Shown piece by piece: positions 53,496 to 63,445 of a stretch of DNA of 64,000 nt. Both the position numbers and the translations under genes were made by a program. The notes below the pieces were generated by a model. It did not search any database, was not told the DNA's origin, and saw only the letters and a list, made by a program, of their open reading frames with translations. This stretch comes from Vibrio sp. qd031. Its GTDB lineage: Bacteria > Pseudomonadota > Gammaproteobacteria > Enterobacterales > Vibrionaceae. The stretch is from the NCBI RefSeq assembly GCF_002100145.1, contig NZ_JXQD01000025.1, positions 209,417 to 273,416 on the forward strand, in the 5' to 3' direction. Every line of letters begins with the position of its first letter. Positions within the stretch are counted from its first letter, which is position 1.

Positions 53496-55238
53496 TTGGC
53501 AGTGCAAAACCCCTCAACCGAAATAGCAGTGGCCGATGGGGCAACAATGGATAGCAGCGAACTTGCTCTGTCCGATTCATCTACATCGCTTTCACAAGAC
53601 TTGGATTCTGGAGAAAAAGTCAGCAGTAAGCTAGATATGCTGGGTGACTTAGATCTGCTTCGTCAGGTCGTGTTGGTGCTATCTATTTCCATTTGTGTTG
53701 CATTGATCGTTATGGTTTTCTTCTGGGTTAAAGAGCCAGAAATGCGCCCATTAGGTAGTTACGAAACCGAAGAACTGATTCCAGTCCTCGACTACCTTGA
53801 TCAGCAAAAACATACCTATACCCTTGATGGAAACGTCGTACATGTCCCAGTCGATAATTACGACTCATTAAAACTTGAGCTAGTTCGTGCTGGTATGAAT
53901 AGCGCTCGTCGGGAAGGCGATGATATTTTATTGCAAGACATGGGCTTTGGGGTGTCACAGCGCCTAGAAACAGAACGCTTAAAGCTCAGTCGGGAACGCC
54001 AATTAGCCAAAGCTATCGAACAGATGCGTCAAGTGCGCAAGGCGCGCGTGCTACTGGCACTGCCTCAGCAAAGTGTGTTTGTTCGCCATAATCAAGAAGC
54101 GTCTGCCTCGGTATTTTTAACCTTGGCTACCGGTAACACCCTTAAACAAACTGAAGTCGACTCGGTGGTTGATATGGTGTCTAGCGCGGTCCCGGGGATG
54201 ACTCCCAACCGAATTACCGTCACAGACCAAATGGGTCGTCTATTAAATTCGGGTTCGCAAAATGCAGCAGCAACCGCACGTCGTAAAGAACAAGAACTCG
54301 AGCTTAAACGCGAACAAGACTTAAGAGAAAAAATTGACTCGGTACTTATTCCTATTCTTGGACTAGGGAACTATACCGCTCAGGTTGCGGTCGAGTTGGA
54401 CTTTAGCGCTGTTGAGCAAACCCGTAAGCAATACGATCCAAACACACCAGCCACCCGCAGTGAATACACTCTCGAAGATTACAATAATGGCAATGTGGTT
54501 GCAGGCGTACCAGGTGCCCTTAGCAATCAGCCACCAGCAGACGCATCTATCCCACAAGATGTTGCGCAAATGAAAGACGGTAGCTTGCTTGGACAAGGCT
54601 CAGTGCATAAAGAAGCGACTCGCAACTTTGAGCTTGATACCACGATATCTCACGAACGTCGTCAAACTGGCGTCGTTGATCGGCAAACGGTTTCGGTTGC
54701 TGTTAAGCAGCGTCCTGTGACCAACCCTGATACAGGGGATGTGACCTATGAGCCGATTTCAGACAGTGAACTGAACGCTATTCGCCAAGTACTGATTGGT
54801 ACTGTGGGCTTTAGTGAGGCTCGTGGCGATCTTATTAATGTATTGAGCGTGAAGTTTGCAGAGCCTCAAGTTGCCGAGTTGGCTGATGTCGCCATTTGGG
54901 ATCATCCAAGATTTAACGACTGGGTTCGTTGGTTTGCTAGTGCACTGGTGATTATCGTGGTGGTATTTGCGCTAATCCGTCCTGCGATGAACCGCTTGCT
55001 TAACCCAGCGGCGGAAGAAGATTCTATATTGGGTGAAGATGGCCTGCCACTAAGCACCGACGAGACCACATTGATTGGTACTGATTTAGACGGCGCCGAC
55101 GCGTTTGAGTTTGGCAACGGCATTGAACTGCCGAACCTGCACAAAGATGAAGATGTATTAAAAGCTGTACGAGCCTTGGTAGCGAATGAGCCAGAGTTGG
55201 CAGCACAAGTAGTGAAGAGTTGGGTAACCGATGGCTGA
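53496..55238 (+). CDS. fliF: Flagellar MS-ring protein
   Basis: Inner-membrane ring on which the basal body is built, 580 aa. A cytoplasmic N-terminus of about 55 residues precedes helix 1 (VVLVLSISICVALIVMVFFWV). A large periplasmic part with ring-building domains follows, then helix 2 near residue 480 (FASALVIIVVVFALIRPAM) and a C-terminal FliG-binding tail. The only suitable start is TTG at 53496 with AAAGGGA at seven bases, which may limit its translation. It overlaps fliG by eight bases. Confidence 0.94.
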   Translation: MAVQNPSTEIAVADGATMDSSELALSDSSTSLSQDLDSGEKVSSKLDMLGDLDLLRQVVLVLSISICVALIVMVFFWVKEPEMRPLGSYETEELIPVLDYLDQQKHTYTLDGNVVHVPVDNYDSLKLELVRAGMNSARREGDDILLQDMGFGVSQRLETERLKLSRERQLAKAIEQMRQVRKARVLLALPQQSVFVRHNQEASASVFLTLATGNTLKQTEVDSVVDMVSSAVPGMTPNRITVTDQMGRLLNSGSQNAAATARRKEQELELKREQDLREKIDSVLIPILGLGNYTAQVAVELDFSAVEQTRKQYDPNTPATRSEYTLEDYNNGNVVAGVPGALSNQPPADASIPQDVAQMKDGSLLGQGSVHKEATRNFELDTTISHERRQTGVVDRQTVSVAVKQRPVTNPDTGDVTYEPISDSELNAIRQVLIGTVGFSEARGDLINVLSVKFAEPQVAELADVAIWDHPRFNDWVRWFASALVIIVVVFALIRPAMNRLLNPAAEEDSILGEDGLPLSTDETTLIGTDLDGADAFEFGNGIELPNLHKDEDVLKAVRALVANEPELAAQVVKSWVTDG

Positions 55239-56280
55239 TGAGTTAGTGCCAATTAATGGCGAAGTAGCAAAAATAGATTTTGATGTCACTGAGCTGACGG
55301 GTGAAGAGCGCGCAGCCATTCTATTACTGAGCCTCAACGAAGATGACGCCGCTGGCATTATTCGACACTTAGAGCCTAAGCAGGTTCAAAGAGTTGGTGG
55401 TGCGATGGCCAAGGTTGCCGACCTCAATAATGATAAGGTTACGGCTGTTCACCGCGCATTCTTAGAAGATATTCAGAAATACACCAACATAGGCATGGGA
55501 AGTGAAGATTTCATGCGCAAAACGTTGGTCGCGGCGCTGGGTGAAGACAAAGCCAATAACTTGGTGGAACAAATCTTACTGGGCACTGGTTCGAAAGGGT
55601 TGGATTCATTGAAATGGATGGATCCACGTCAAGTTGCAGCAATCATTGTAAATGAGCACCCACAGATTCAAACCTTGGTACTTTCCTACTTAGAGTCTGA
55701 TCAATCCGCAGAGATTATTGCTCAGTTCCCAGAACGTGTGCGCCTAGATTTGATGATGCGTATTGCCAATCTAGAAGAAGTTCAACCTTCAGCATTGGCA
55801 GAGCTAAACGAAATCATGGAAAAACAATTTGCAGGTCAAGCCGGCACGCAAGCTGCGAAGATTGGTGGCCTGAAAGCCGCGGCAGAAATCATGAACTACC
55901 TCGACAACAGCGTCGAAGGTATTTTGATGGACCAAATTCGCGATCAAGACGAAGATATGGCCACCATGATCCAAGATTTGATGTTTGTGTTCGAAAACCT
56001 CATCGAAGTGGACGATCAAGGTATTCAGAAATTGCTGCGTGATGTCCCTCAAGATGTATTGCAGCGTGCGCTTAAAGGTGCCGATGAAGACCTGCGTGAG
56101 AAAGTCTTTAAGAACATGTCCAAGCGCGCCGCAGAATTGATGCGTGACGACATCGAGGCGATGCCTCCAGTTCGCGTGGCAGACGTAGAATCTGCTCAAA
56201 AAGAAGTACTCACTGTTGCTAGACGCCTTGCTGATTCAGGCGAGATTATGCTGTCCGGCGGCGCAGATGAGTTCTTATAA
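55231..56280 (+). CDS. fliG: Flagellar motor switch protein FliG
   Basis: Rotor protein that contacts the stator, 349 aa. The N-terminal domain binds FliF, the middle contains the EHPQIQTLVLSYL (EHPQ) motif that contacts FliM, and the C-terminal domain carries the charged torque helix (around DDIEAMPPVRVADVE). In polar motors of Vibrio the driving ions are sodium via PomAB, which are not encoded in this window. The start overlaps the fliF stop by eight bases, implying coupled translation. Confidence 0.96.
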   Translation: MADELVPINGEVAKIDFDVTELTGEERAAILLLSLNEDDAAGIIRHLEPKQVQRVGGAMAKVADLNNDKVTAVHRAFLEDIQKYTNIGMGSEDFMRKTLVAALGEDKANNLVEQILLGTGSKGLDSLKWMDPRQVAAIIVNEHPQIQTLVLSYLESDQSAEIIAQFPERVRLDLMMRIANLEEVQPSALAELNEIMEKQFAGQAGTQAAKIGGLKAAAEIMNYLDNSVEGILMDQIRDQDEDMATMIQDLMFVFENLIEVDDQGIQKLLRDVPQDVLQRALKGADEDLREKVFKNMSKRAAELMRDDIEAMPPVRVADVESAQKEVLTVARRLADSGEIMLSGGADEFL

Positions 56281-56293
56281 TTAAGGTGTACAC

Positions 56294-57091
56294 ATGAACC
56301 AACCTAGAAAACGTGGATTTTTGCGCCCCGATGACGAGGCGAATCTGCAGCCACAAGATTGGGGATTGCCGGACTACACCTCGCAAGCTCGTGGCGATGT
56401 GCGCGAAACGGCCCTCAACTATGATCCAGGTTGGATGCCCGATCTCGAAGAGACCAGCGAAGAAGCGCCAAAGCCATTAACCTTAGAAGAAGTCGAACAA
56501 ATACGCCAAGACGCCTATCAAGAAGGCTTAATGTCGGGTAAAGAAGCCGGCTTTAACCAAGGCTACGAAAAAGGCAAAGAGCAAGGTATTGCTGAAGGTC
56601 AAAAAGAGGGCCATGCCCAGGGACTTGAGCAAGGTTTAGAAGCCGCGAAAGAGCAAGTTGCCGAGCAAGCTGGCCAGTTTGTGGCGCTTGCAGACCAACT
56701 TACTCAACCGCTAGAACTGATGAACTCGCAAGTCGAGAAACAGTTGGTGGATATGGTATTGCATCTCACCAAAGAAGTGACGCATGTTGAAGTGAGCATT
56801 AACCCTCAGGTGATTCTCGATACTGTTAAAGAGTCGGTAGAGTCACTACCGATGACCTTTATTGACATAAACTTTAAACTTCACCCCGAAGATATCGACC
56901 TTATCGAGCAAGCCTATGGCAAAGAGTCATTGACTGAGCGACGTTGGACACTCATTGCTGAACCGGCCCTTAACCGCGGCGATCTGCAAATAGATGCAGG
57001 CGATTCTCGCGTGGACTTTATGTTGGAAGACCGCATTAAAGCGACCTTGCAACGATTTTGCTCTGCCAATCGCCATCAAAGGCAAGTGTAA
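56294..57091 (+). CDS. fliH: Flagellar export ATPase regulator FliH
   Basis: Stator of the export ATPase, 265 aa. It has the glycine-repeat helix typical of FliH ([20 protein letters not shown] and following, about residues 85-120), an Ala/Glu-rich coiled part and a C-terminal domain that binds FliI. The N-terminus is proline- and acid-rich and binds FlhA/FliN in other species. Its stop overlaps the fliI start by one base. Confidence 0.94.
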   Translation: MNQPRKRGFLRPDDEANLQPQDWGLPDYTSQARGDVRETALNYDPGWMPDLEETSEEAPKPLTLEEVEQIRQDAYQEGLMSGKEAGFNQGYEKGKEQGIAEGQKEGHAQGLEQGLEAAKEQVAEQAGQFVALADQLTQPLELMNSQVEKQLVDMVLHLTKEVTHVEVSINPQVILDTVKESVESLPMTFIDINFKLHPEDIDLIEQAYGKESLTERRWTLIAEPALNRGDLQIDAGDSRVDFMLEDRIKATLQRFCSANRHQRQV

Positions 57092-58455
57092 TGCTCGATT
57101 TATCGCAGCGTCTTGCTCACTATCAAACCGACAACCTCACCAGTCGCGCAATCGCGTCAGGAAAACTGGTGCGAGTGGTAGGGCTCACCTTAGAAGCAAC
57201 AGGTTGTAAAGCACCGATTGGTAGCTTATGTATGGTCGAAACGCTCAGCGGAGAAATGGAAGCTGAAGTGGTTGGCTTTGAAGGCGATCGTTTGCTGCTT
57301 ATGCCTAGTGAATCCATTGCTGGTGTCTTGCCAGGAGCGCGAGTGACGCCAGTAGTACGCGATGCGGGTTTACCTGTTGGGATGGAACTGCTAGGTCGAG
57401 TAATAGATGGAGTGGGTAATCCACTTGATGGCCTTGGCGAATTGTATACACAGCAGCGAGCCAGTCTCGATGCGATACCGATTAATCCATTACAACGAAA
57501 ACCTATTAGCGAACCCCTCGATGTGGGCATTAAAGCGATCAATGGGTTACTCACCGTGGGCAAAGGGCAGCGTATAGGTCTATTTGCCGGCTCTGGTGTA
57601 GGTAAATCGGTGACACTTGGCATGATGACTCGTGGCACAACAGCGCAAGTGGTTGTGGTAGGGCTTATTGGTGAGCGTGGCCGTGAAGTAAAAGAGTTTA
57701 TAGAAGAAATTCTTGGTGTTGAAGGTCGCAAGCGTGCGGTGGTCGTTGCGGCCCCAGCGGATGCATCGGCACTCATGCGCTTAAAAGGGTGTCAAACCGC
57801 ACTGACCATTGCTGAATACTTCCGAGATCAAGGTCTTGATGTGTTGCTGCTCATGGATTCCTTGACCCGTTTTGCACAGGCACAACGTGAAATAGCGTTG
57901 TCTGTTGGCGAGCCTCCTGCGACCAAAGGTTATCCACCTTCTGTGTTTGCCAAATTACCTGCATTGGTCGAAAGGGCAGGTAACGGTGATGACACTCAAG
58001 GCTCGATTACCGCGTTCTTTACGGTGTTGACTGAAGGGGATGACCTACAAGATCCTATTGCCGATGCCTCCCGTGCGATTTTGGATGGCCATATTGTGTT
58101 GTCACGAGAAATGGCCGATGCCGGTCATTATCCTGCCATCGATGTTGAGCGTTCAGTCAGTCGTGTTATGCCACAAATTACCACCGATGATCACCTCACG
58201 ATGTCTAAAGCGGTAAGGCAAGTGCTGGCGACGTGTCGTAAAAACCAAGATCTGGTGTCTATTGGCGCGTATAAACCGGGGACAGATCCTGCCATCGATA
58301 CCGCATTTACTTTAAAGCCGACTATCGATCAGTATCTACAACAAGGTATGAAAGATTCGATACCTTATGACATGTGCGTCAATATGCTGTCGAGTATGCT
58401 GCAAACCGCAATGAATAATTCAGCGAATCAGAATCAGCAAGGTCATAACAGATGA
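57091..58455 (+). CDS. fliI: Flagellum-specific ATPase FliI
   Basis: Export ATPase of the flagellar type III apparatus, 454 aa, related to the F1 beta subunit. Walker A is [12 protein letters not shown], Walker [22 protein letters not shown], and the family stretch [18 protein letters not shown] is present. I chose ATG at 57091 (TAATG overlap with fliH) because it gives the family length and N-terminus; an open frame from 57058 lies inside fliH. fliJ overlaps its end by four bases. Confidence 0.95.
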   Translation: MLDLSQRLAHYQTDNLTSRAIASGKLVRVVGLTLEATGCKAPIGSLCMVETLSGEMEAEVVGFEGDRLLLMPSESIAGVLPGARVTPVVRDAGLPVGMELLGRVIDGVGNPLDGLGELYTQQRASLDAIPINPLQRKPISEPLDVGIKAINGLLTVGKGQRIGLFAGSGVGKSVTLGMMTRGTTAQVVVVGLIGERGREVKEFIEEILGVEGRKRAVVVAAPADASALMRLKGCQTALTIAEYFRDQGLDVLLLMDSLTRFAQAQREIALSVGEPPATKGYPPSVFAKLPALVERAGNGDDTQGSITAFFTVLTEGDDLQDPIADASRAILDGHIVLSREMADAGHYPAIDVERSVSRVMPQITTDDHLTMSKAVRQVLATCRKNQDLVSIGAYKPGTDPAIDTAFTLKPTIDQYLQQGMKDSIPYDMCVNMLSSMLQTAMNNSANQNQQGHNR

Positions 58456-58898
58456 GTCAGGCCATAGAGTTTTTGTTGGATCAAGCCAAAGAGAAAGAAG
58501 AGCAAGCTGTACTGGGTTTGACTAAAGCTCGCGCCGATCTTGACGAATACTATCAACAGTTGAGTCAGATTGAGCAATACCGAATAGATTACTGTAATCA
58601 GCTTATTGACCGCGGTAAAAATGGATTATCAGCAAGTGAATACAGTCACTTAAACCGATTCTTAACGCAGTTAGATAACACCTTGTCGAAGCAGAAAGAA
58701 GCGGAATCTCACTTTACGCAGCAAGTTACCCAGTCTGAACAAGTGTGGATAGAAATGCGCAAGCAGCGACGCTCTTATGAATGGATGCTAGAGAAAAAAG
58801 CGACACAAACAAAACTGGCCGCCGATAAAGCAGAACAGAAATTGATGGATGAATTCTCGACCCTTAGCTATGCCAGAAAACTAAGTCGAAAGCCGTAA
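58452..58898 (+). CDS. fliJ: Flagellar export chaperone FliJ
   Basis: Central stalk of the export ATPase and general chaperone, 148 aa, almost entirely alpha-helical coiled coil, rich in Gln, Glu and Lys. It starts with ATGA overlapping the fliI stop. Identification rests on size, coiled-coil nature and the invariant place after fliI; the sequence family is weakly conserved. No T-run terminator is visible after it; a new promoter for fliK probably follows. Confidence 0.9.
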   Translation: MSQAIEFLLDQAKEKEEQAVLGLTKARADLDEYYQQLSQIEQYRIDYCNQLIDRGKNGLSASEYSHLNRFLTQLDNTLSKQKEAESHFTQQVTQSEQVWIEMRKQRRSYEWMLEKKATQTKLAADKAEQKLMDEFSTLSYARKLSRKP

Positions 58899-58942
58899 CT
58901 CTCTCGTTATTCCCCCGCATTCCCTCAATAAAACTGCTCTCG

Positions 58943-58958
58943 TGGTCTGTTTTTTGCA
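58943..58958 (+). promoter_or_regulatory. Probable sigma-54 promoter of the fliK operon
   Basis: TGGTCTGTTTTTTGCA: GG-N10-GC spacing and a good TTGCA -12, but the -24 element is TGGTCT instead of TGGCAC. It lies 52 bases before the fliK ATG. Confidence 0.5.
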
Positions 58959-59010
58959 TATATCTAACTATAAGCAAAAACGCCAAAAAATACGCTTAGG
59001 GAAAGGTGTC

Positions 59011-60951
59011 ATGACAATGCAAACTGCGGCAGCGCAAGCCATTACCACTAAGGCCACATTGCCAAAATCAGAGATGTCAGCAAAATCTCCTGCGCCAAGT
59101 GCGTCTGCAGATAAAGCAGATAAAGCAGATAACTTTGAGCAATCTTTGACAAAAGCCAGCCAGTCAGACAGCGATTCAAAGTCAGATAAGTCGACAAAAG
59201 TGTCAAAGCCGCAATCCTCTGAAGAGGCTAAAGCCGCTGAGAAAGCAGGCTCCACGTCAGCCCCCAAAACTGACCAAAAGGTGACCTCAAAAGACACTCA
59301 AGGCATTGATTCGAAGTCACTTGTTACGCCTGGGGATGAGTCTTCTGAGTCGTTTCTAGGCTCATTCTTTTCCAGCGACGACGCATCGAAAGGCGATAAG
59401 ATCGATGCCTCAAAGCAAACGGCAAACCCATCGAGCAAGACCGAGTCAACTGCAACGGGTAAAGACGACAGTGCTGTCGATGAAAACATGCAACAAGCAT
59501 CAGATTTACTAAAACGACTCGATGAATCCAATGCAGCGTTAAAATCTGAACAACTAGAAGACGCGGCTAAGTCGTCTACCTACGCCGCAGATTCAGTTCA
59601 AACTCACTCTTCTAAAGGGCAATTGGCAAGTCGCAATGGCAAACAGGAACTGTCTACAGAGCTTTCTTCTACAACAGTGGAGAGTGACGGAAAGTTGACG
59701 ACGGCGCAAAATTTGACGAAGTCTGATGAGAGCGTTGCTGTTAAAGACCGCGGGGAAGGGATTTCAGCCTTAAAAGAAGGTGAAACAGGCTCTAATCAAG
59801 GCCGATTCTCCAGCGAAACTGTAACATCGGTAAAACAGACCGATGAGGAGTCGGCAAGCACTGCTGAGCCAATGTCGCAACAATCTAATCTAAAATCATC
59901 TAACCTTGAGTCATCGAGCGGTGAATCATCTAACCTCAACACGGCAGGTAGCAACAGGTCTCAACCGGTGAGTTCAGAGGGTATTGAGCCTCAATTGAAT
60001 ACAGCCACTCAAGGTGAAGCAGCAAGTTTGAAGGCGCAAGACGGTGAGTCATCAATGACTCAAGTGTATGGGCCCACTAACAGTGATGATCAAATCGTGT
60101 GGGACAAACTGGAGCAGCAAGATACACCTAATGCCGTCACAACCGGTGTTGGCGCTTCAACAGTAACCGCTACCTCGGCAACGACAAGCTCTGCGGCGAA
60201 TCAAGGTTCAGCTACAGCGGCAGGCGCCACTGTGGCAGGGCAAAACGCGGCAACGTCGCCACCATGGAGCCCAAATAGCGTAGTACAAATGGGAGTGGAA
60301 GCACCTGCTAATGCGATTGCTACAGGGGCTGTCAGCCCAGCCTCTCCTGAGCTTTCGGGTAAACAACACACAGCGCTAACAGCCGCTGGTTTACACATGG
60401 CGCGCACTCAGAAAATGGATCCTAATCAACCTGAAGCCGCCACACCATTTGATTCAGTCACGTCCCTGCAAAACCAACAATCATTGTCGGGATTACAGCG
60501 ATTAGAACAAGCGCAACAAGCACAAACGCCAGTGCAGGTTAAAAGTGATTTGGCCGCCGATCAAATGGCTGAACGCGTGCAAATGATGATGTCAAAAAAC
60601 CTGAAAAATATTGACATTAGACTCGATCCACCAGAGTTGGGGCGCATGCAAATACGAATGAACATGAACGGCGAAGTCGCGAATGTTCAAATCACGGTTA
60701 ACAACCCTGCAGCGCGTGAATTAATTGAACAAACTATACCGCGACTGCGTGAGATGTTGGCACAAAGCGGTGTAGCGCTTGCTGATACCTCGGTTCAGCA
60801 ACAATCGAGTCGTGGCGGTCAAGCGCAACAAGGCAGTGATGGTCAACTTTCCCGTGGCGGCAACCATGATTTTGATGGAATAGCAGAGGATGATCCAGCT
60901 ATTCAAGTTAGTACAGCTAGCCCCGAGCAGGGCATAAGCTTTTTTGCATAA
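59011..60951 (+). CDS. fliK: Flagellar hook-length control protein
   Basis: Secreted molecular ruler that sets hook length and switches export specificity, 646 aa. The first 500 residues are low-complexity, rich in Ser, Ala, Thr, Lys, Asp and Gln, as usual in Vibrio FliK. The conserved C-terminal domain (about residues 535-610) has MSKNLKNIDIRLDPPELGRMQIRMNMNGE-type sequence. ATG at 59011 follows GAAAGG and is preferred over an open frame from 58942, which spans the promoter. It starts the fliKLMNOP unit. Confidence 0.93.
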   Translation: MTMQTAAAQAITTKATLPKSEMSAKSPAPSASADKADKADNFEQSLTKASQSDSDSKSDKSTKVSKPQSSEEAKAAEKAGSTSAPKTDQKVTSKDTQGIDSKSLVTPGDESSESFLGSFFSSDDASKGDKIDASKQTANPSSKTESTATGKDDSAVDENMQQASDLLKRLDESNAALKSEQLEDAAKSSTYAADSVQTHSSKGQLASRNGKQELSTELSSTTVESDGKLTTAQNLTKSDESVAVKDRGEGISALKEGETGSNQGRFSSETVTSVKQTDEESASTAEPMSQQSNLKSSNLESSSGESSNLNTAGSNRSQPVSSEGIEPQLNTATQGEAASLKAQDGESSMTQVYGPTNSDDQIVWDKLEQQDTPNAVTTGVGASTVTATSATTSSAANQGSATAAGATVAGQNAATSPPWSPNSVVQMGVEAPANAIATGAVSPASPELSGKQHTALTAAGLHMARTQKMDPNQPEAATPFDSVTSLQNQQSLSGLQRLEQAQQAQTPVQVKSDLAADQMAERVQMMMSKNLKNIDIRLDPPELGRMQIRMNMNGEVANVQITVNNPAARELIEQTIPRLREMLAQSGVALADTSVQQQSSRGGQAQQGSDGQLSRGGNHDFDGIAEDDPAIQVSTASPEQGISFFA

Positions 60952-60974
60952 ATAAATAGGAACAAAGCAGACTC

Positions 60975-61481
60975 ATGGCAGACGACAATCCAGCTGATAG
61001 CGGCAATAAAAAAGGCAACAAACTTATTATCATCATTGTAGCCGCGGTTGTGCTGATCGCGGGCATAGGTGGGGGCGCATTTTTCTTTTTGTCATCAGGT
61101 GATGACAGCTCAGCAGCTTCCTCTGCGCAATCTCAATCGGTGTCTGCTCCACAAGTTGAAGCACCAGCGTTGTATGTCAACATACCTCAGCCGTTTCTGT
61201 TTACTGTTCCTGGCAATGACCGCGATCGGTTAGTGCAAATTAAAGTACAGTTGATGGTGCGTGGCACTGACAATGAAGGACTGGCTAGACACCATTCGCC
61301 ATTAATCGAAAGTACGCTGCTGTCCTCCTTTGGTAGCGCGTCACAAGAGCAGCTTCGTTCGCCATCCGGTCGAGTTGACCTACGTGATCAAGCAACCAAT
61401 GACATTAAACTAACGCTGACAGAACTGGTGGGCAAACCAGTGATTGAACGCGTATTGTTTACCGATTTTGTAATTCAATAG
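60975..61481 (+). CDS. fliL: Flagellar basal-body protein FliL
   Basis: Single-pass inner-membrane protein near the stator, 168 aa. A short cytoplasmic N-terminus is followed by one helix (about residues 17-37, LIIIIVAAVVLIAGIGGGAF), a Ser-rich linker and a periplasmic FliL domain that helps stator units under load. AATAGGAAC precedes the ATG. fliM follows after seven bases. Confidence 0.94.
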   Translation: MADDNPADSGNKKGNKLIIIIVAAVVLIAGIGGGAFFFLSSGDDSSAASSAQSQSVSAPQVEAPALYVNIPQPFLFTVPGNDRDRLVQIKVQLMVRGTDNEGLARHHSPLIESTLLSSFGSASQEQLRSPSGRVDLRDQATNDIKLTLTELVGKPVIERVLFTDFVIQ

Positions 61482-61488
61482 GTGCCAA

Positions 61489-62547
61489 GTGACTGACTTA
61501 CTCACTCAAGACGAAATCGACGCGCTCCTGCATGGAGTTGATGACGCCGATGAGAACGAAGATGAACTGCCTTTGGTCGAGGAATCCGGCCAGGCAGTAA
61601 ATTTCGACTTTTCGTCACAGGACCGTATTGTTCGTGGGCGGATGCCGACCCTTGAACTGATCAATGAGCGATTTGCGCGTCATTTGCGGATCAGCCTGTT
61701 TAACATGTTACGCAAAACGGCTGAAGTGTCGATTAACGGTGTACAGATGATGAAATTTGGTGAATACCAAAATACACTGTATGTCCCGACCAGCCTCAGC
61801 ATGGTTCGATTTAGACCCTTAAAAGGGACAGCGTTGATCACCATGGAAGCTCGTTTAGTGTTTATCTTGGTGGAAAACTTTTTTGGTGGAGACGGTCGTT
61901 TCCACGCCAAGATTGAAGGTCGTGAGTTTACCCCAACAGAGCGACGTATTATTCAGTTGCTGCTTAAGATTGTATTCGAAGATTACAAAGAAGCCTGGTC
62001 CCCAGTCATGGGCGTGGAGTTTGATTACATTGACTCCGAAGTAAACCCAAGTATGGCTAACATAGTAAGTCCGACCGAAGTGATCGTTGTCAGTTCCTTT
62101 CATATTGAAGTCGATGGTGGTGGCGGTGATTTTCACATTGTCATGCCGTACTCGATGGTGGAGCCGATTCGAGAACTTCTCGATGCAGGTGTTCAATCCG
62201 ACAAAATGGAAACCGACGTTCGTTGGAGCACGGCACTTCGAGAAGAGATCATGGATGTACCAGTCAACTTTAGAGTCGACCTGTTGGAAAAAGACATTTC
62301 ATTACGCGATTTAATGGAGCTGCAAACCGGCGACATAATTCCGGTGGATATGCCAGAGCACGGTGTGATGTTTGTAGAAGAACTACCAACATTTCGCGTC
62401 AAAATGGGTAAATCTGGCGAGAGCATCGCAGTACAAGTTTCAGAAAAAATTCGTCGACCGGACGTGGTTAAGACCGATCTTGCGTTTCTAAGCAAGGATA
62501 TTATGTCGGAAATTGAAGGCGAAGAAGAGGATCCGGAACTGGCGTAG
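61489..62547 (+). CDS. fliM: Flagellar motor switch protein FliM
   Basis: Switch-complex protein that binds CheY-phosphate, 352 aa. The N-terminal CheY-binding peptide is present (LLTQDEIDALLHG). The middle domain has the GGGDFHIVMPYSMVEPIR block that contacts FliG, and the C-terminal SpoA domain pairs with FliN. The start is GTG at 61489, eight bases after the fliL stop, with AGGTG upstream. Length and motifs are normal. Confidence 0.96.
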   Translation: MTDLLTQDEIDALLHGVDDADENEDELPLVEESGQAVNFDFSSQDRIVRGRMPTLELINERFARHLRISLFNMLRKTAEVSINGVQMMKFGEYQNTLYVPTSLSMVRFRPLKGTALITMEARLVFILVENFFGGDGRFHAKIEGREFTPTERRIIQLLLKIVFEDYKEAWSPVMGVEFDYIDSEVNPSMANIVSPTEVIVVSSFHIEVDGGGGDFHIVMPYSMVEPIRELLDAGVQSDKMETDVRWSTALREEIMDVPVNFRVDLLEKDISLRDLMELQTGDIIPVDMPEHGVMFVEELPTFRVKMGKSGESIAVQVSEKIRRPDVVKTDLAFLSKDIMSEIEGEEEDPELA

Positions 62548-62586
62548 TAACCGCAGTTTTGGAGTAAGGATTTTACGAGGAAAATT

Positions 62587-63042
62587 ATGTCTACATCTGA
62601 AGATCAAAAATTGGCTGACGAATGGGCCGCAGCCCTTGGCGAAGACCCGCTGGCAATTGCCGCCGCGGAAGAAGCTGCCGCAGAGGCAGAAGCCGATGCG
62701 TTAATGGCTTCTCAATCACAAGCGCAACAAGCACCGCTTGACGAGCTGACAGACAGCTCGACACCGATCTCAGACGATGAGCGTCGTAAACTGGATACCA
62801 TTATGGACATTCCAGTGACCATTTCGATGGAAGTTGGGCGCTCTCAAATCAGTATCCGTAACTTGTTACAGCTTAACCAAGGTTCGGTTGTAGAGTTAGA
62901 CCGTATTGCCGGTGAATCATTGGATGTCATGGTTAATGGTACCTTGATAGCCCACGGTGAAGTCGTGGTGGTCAATGATAAGTTTGGTATCCGTTTGACG
63001 GACGTTATTAGCCAAACTGAACGTATTAAGAAGTTACGGTAA
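62587..63042 (+). CDS. fliN: Flagellar motor switch protein FliN
   Basis: C-ring protein, 151 aa. An acidic, Ala-rich N-terminal extension of about 65 residues precedes the SpoA-type core (MDIPVTISMEVGRSQISIRN, LNQGSVVELDRIAGESLDVMVNGTLIAHGEVVVV). It forms the base of the C ring with FliM and docks FliH. ACGAGGA precedes the ATG. fliO starts one base after its stop. Confidence 0.96.
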   Translation: MSTSEDQKLADEWAAALGEDPLAIAAAEEAAAEAEADALMASQSQAQQAPLDELTDSSTPISDDERRKLDTIMDIPVTISMEVGRSQISIRNLLQLNQGSVVELDRIAGESLDVMVNGTLIAHGEVVVVNDKFGIRLTDVISQTERIKKLR

Positions 63043-63043
63043 C

Positions 63044-63445
63044 ATGAGTATTTTCCCGCGTGTTTGGCTAACGCTAATTCTATCAGCGGCCAGTTCTTCA
63101 GCTCTCGCTGCATCGGCGCCCAACCTCGATCTTGCTACCACGCTTGGCTCGCTGCTGCTGGTCATTGCATTGATACTTGGCATGGCTTGGATGCTGAAGA
63201 AAATGCGTTTACCGAGCATGTCGGGACAAAAAGACTTTTCCATTAAACGTCAAATTACTTTGGGTACCAAAGAGCGAATGATGGTAGTTCAAGCGGGTGA
63301 TGAGCAATTTTTGGTGGGTGCCACAGCGCACTCAATCCAATTGATCGCCAAGCTCGATACGCCGTTGGACGATGAGTCTCCACAACAAGTGCCTTTTGGG
63401 GCTCAACTCAATCAGCTACTAAAGAAAAATGGTCATGCGAAATAA
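63044..63445 (+). CDS. fliO: Flagellar export apparatus protein FliO
   Basis: Small membrane protein that helps assemble FliP, 133 aa. The N-terminal hydrophobic segment resembles a signal (about residues 1-23), and a membrane helix follows (about 27-48, [22 protein letters not shown]). The cytoplasmic part contains [25 protein letters not shown], typical of FliO. It overlaps the fliP start by about 11 bases. Confidence 0.93.
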   Translation: MSIFPRVWLTLILSAASSSALAASAPNLDLATTLGSLLLVIALILGMAWMLKKMRLPSMSGQKDFSIKRQITLGTKERMMVVQAGDEQFLVGATAHSIQLIAKLDTPLDDESPQQVPFGAQLNQLLKKNGHAK

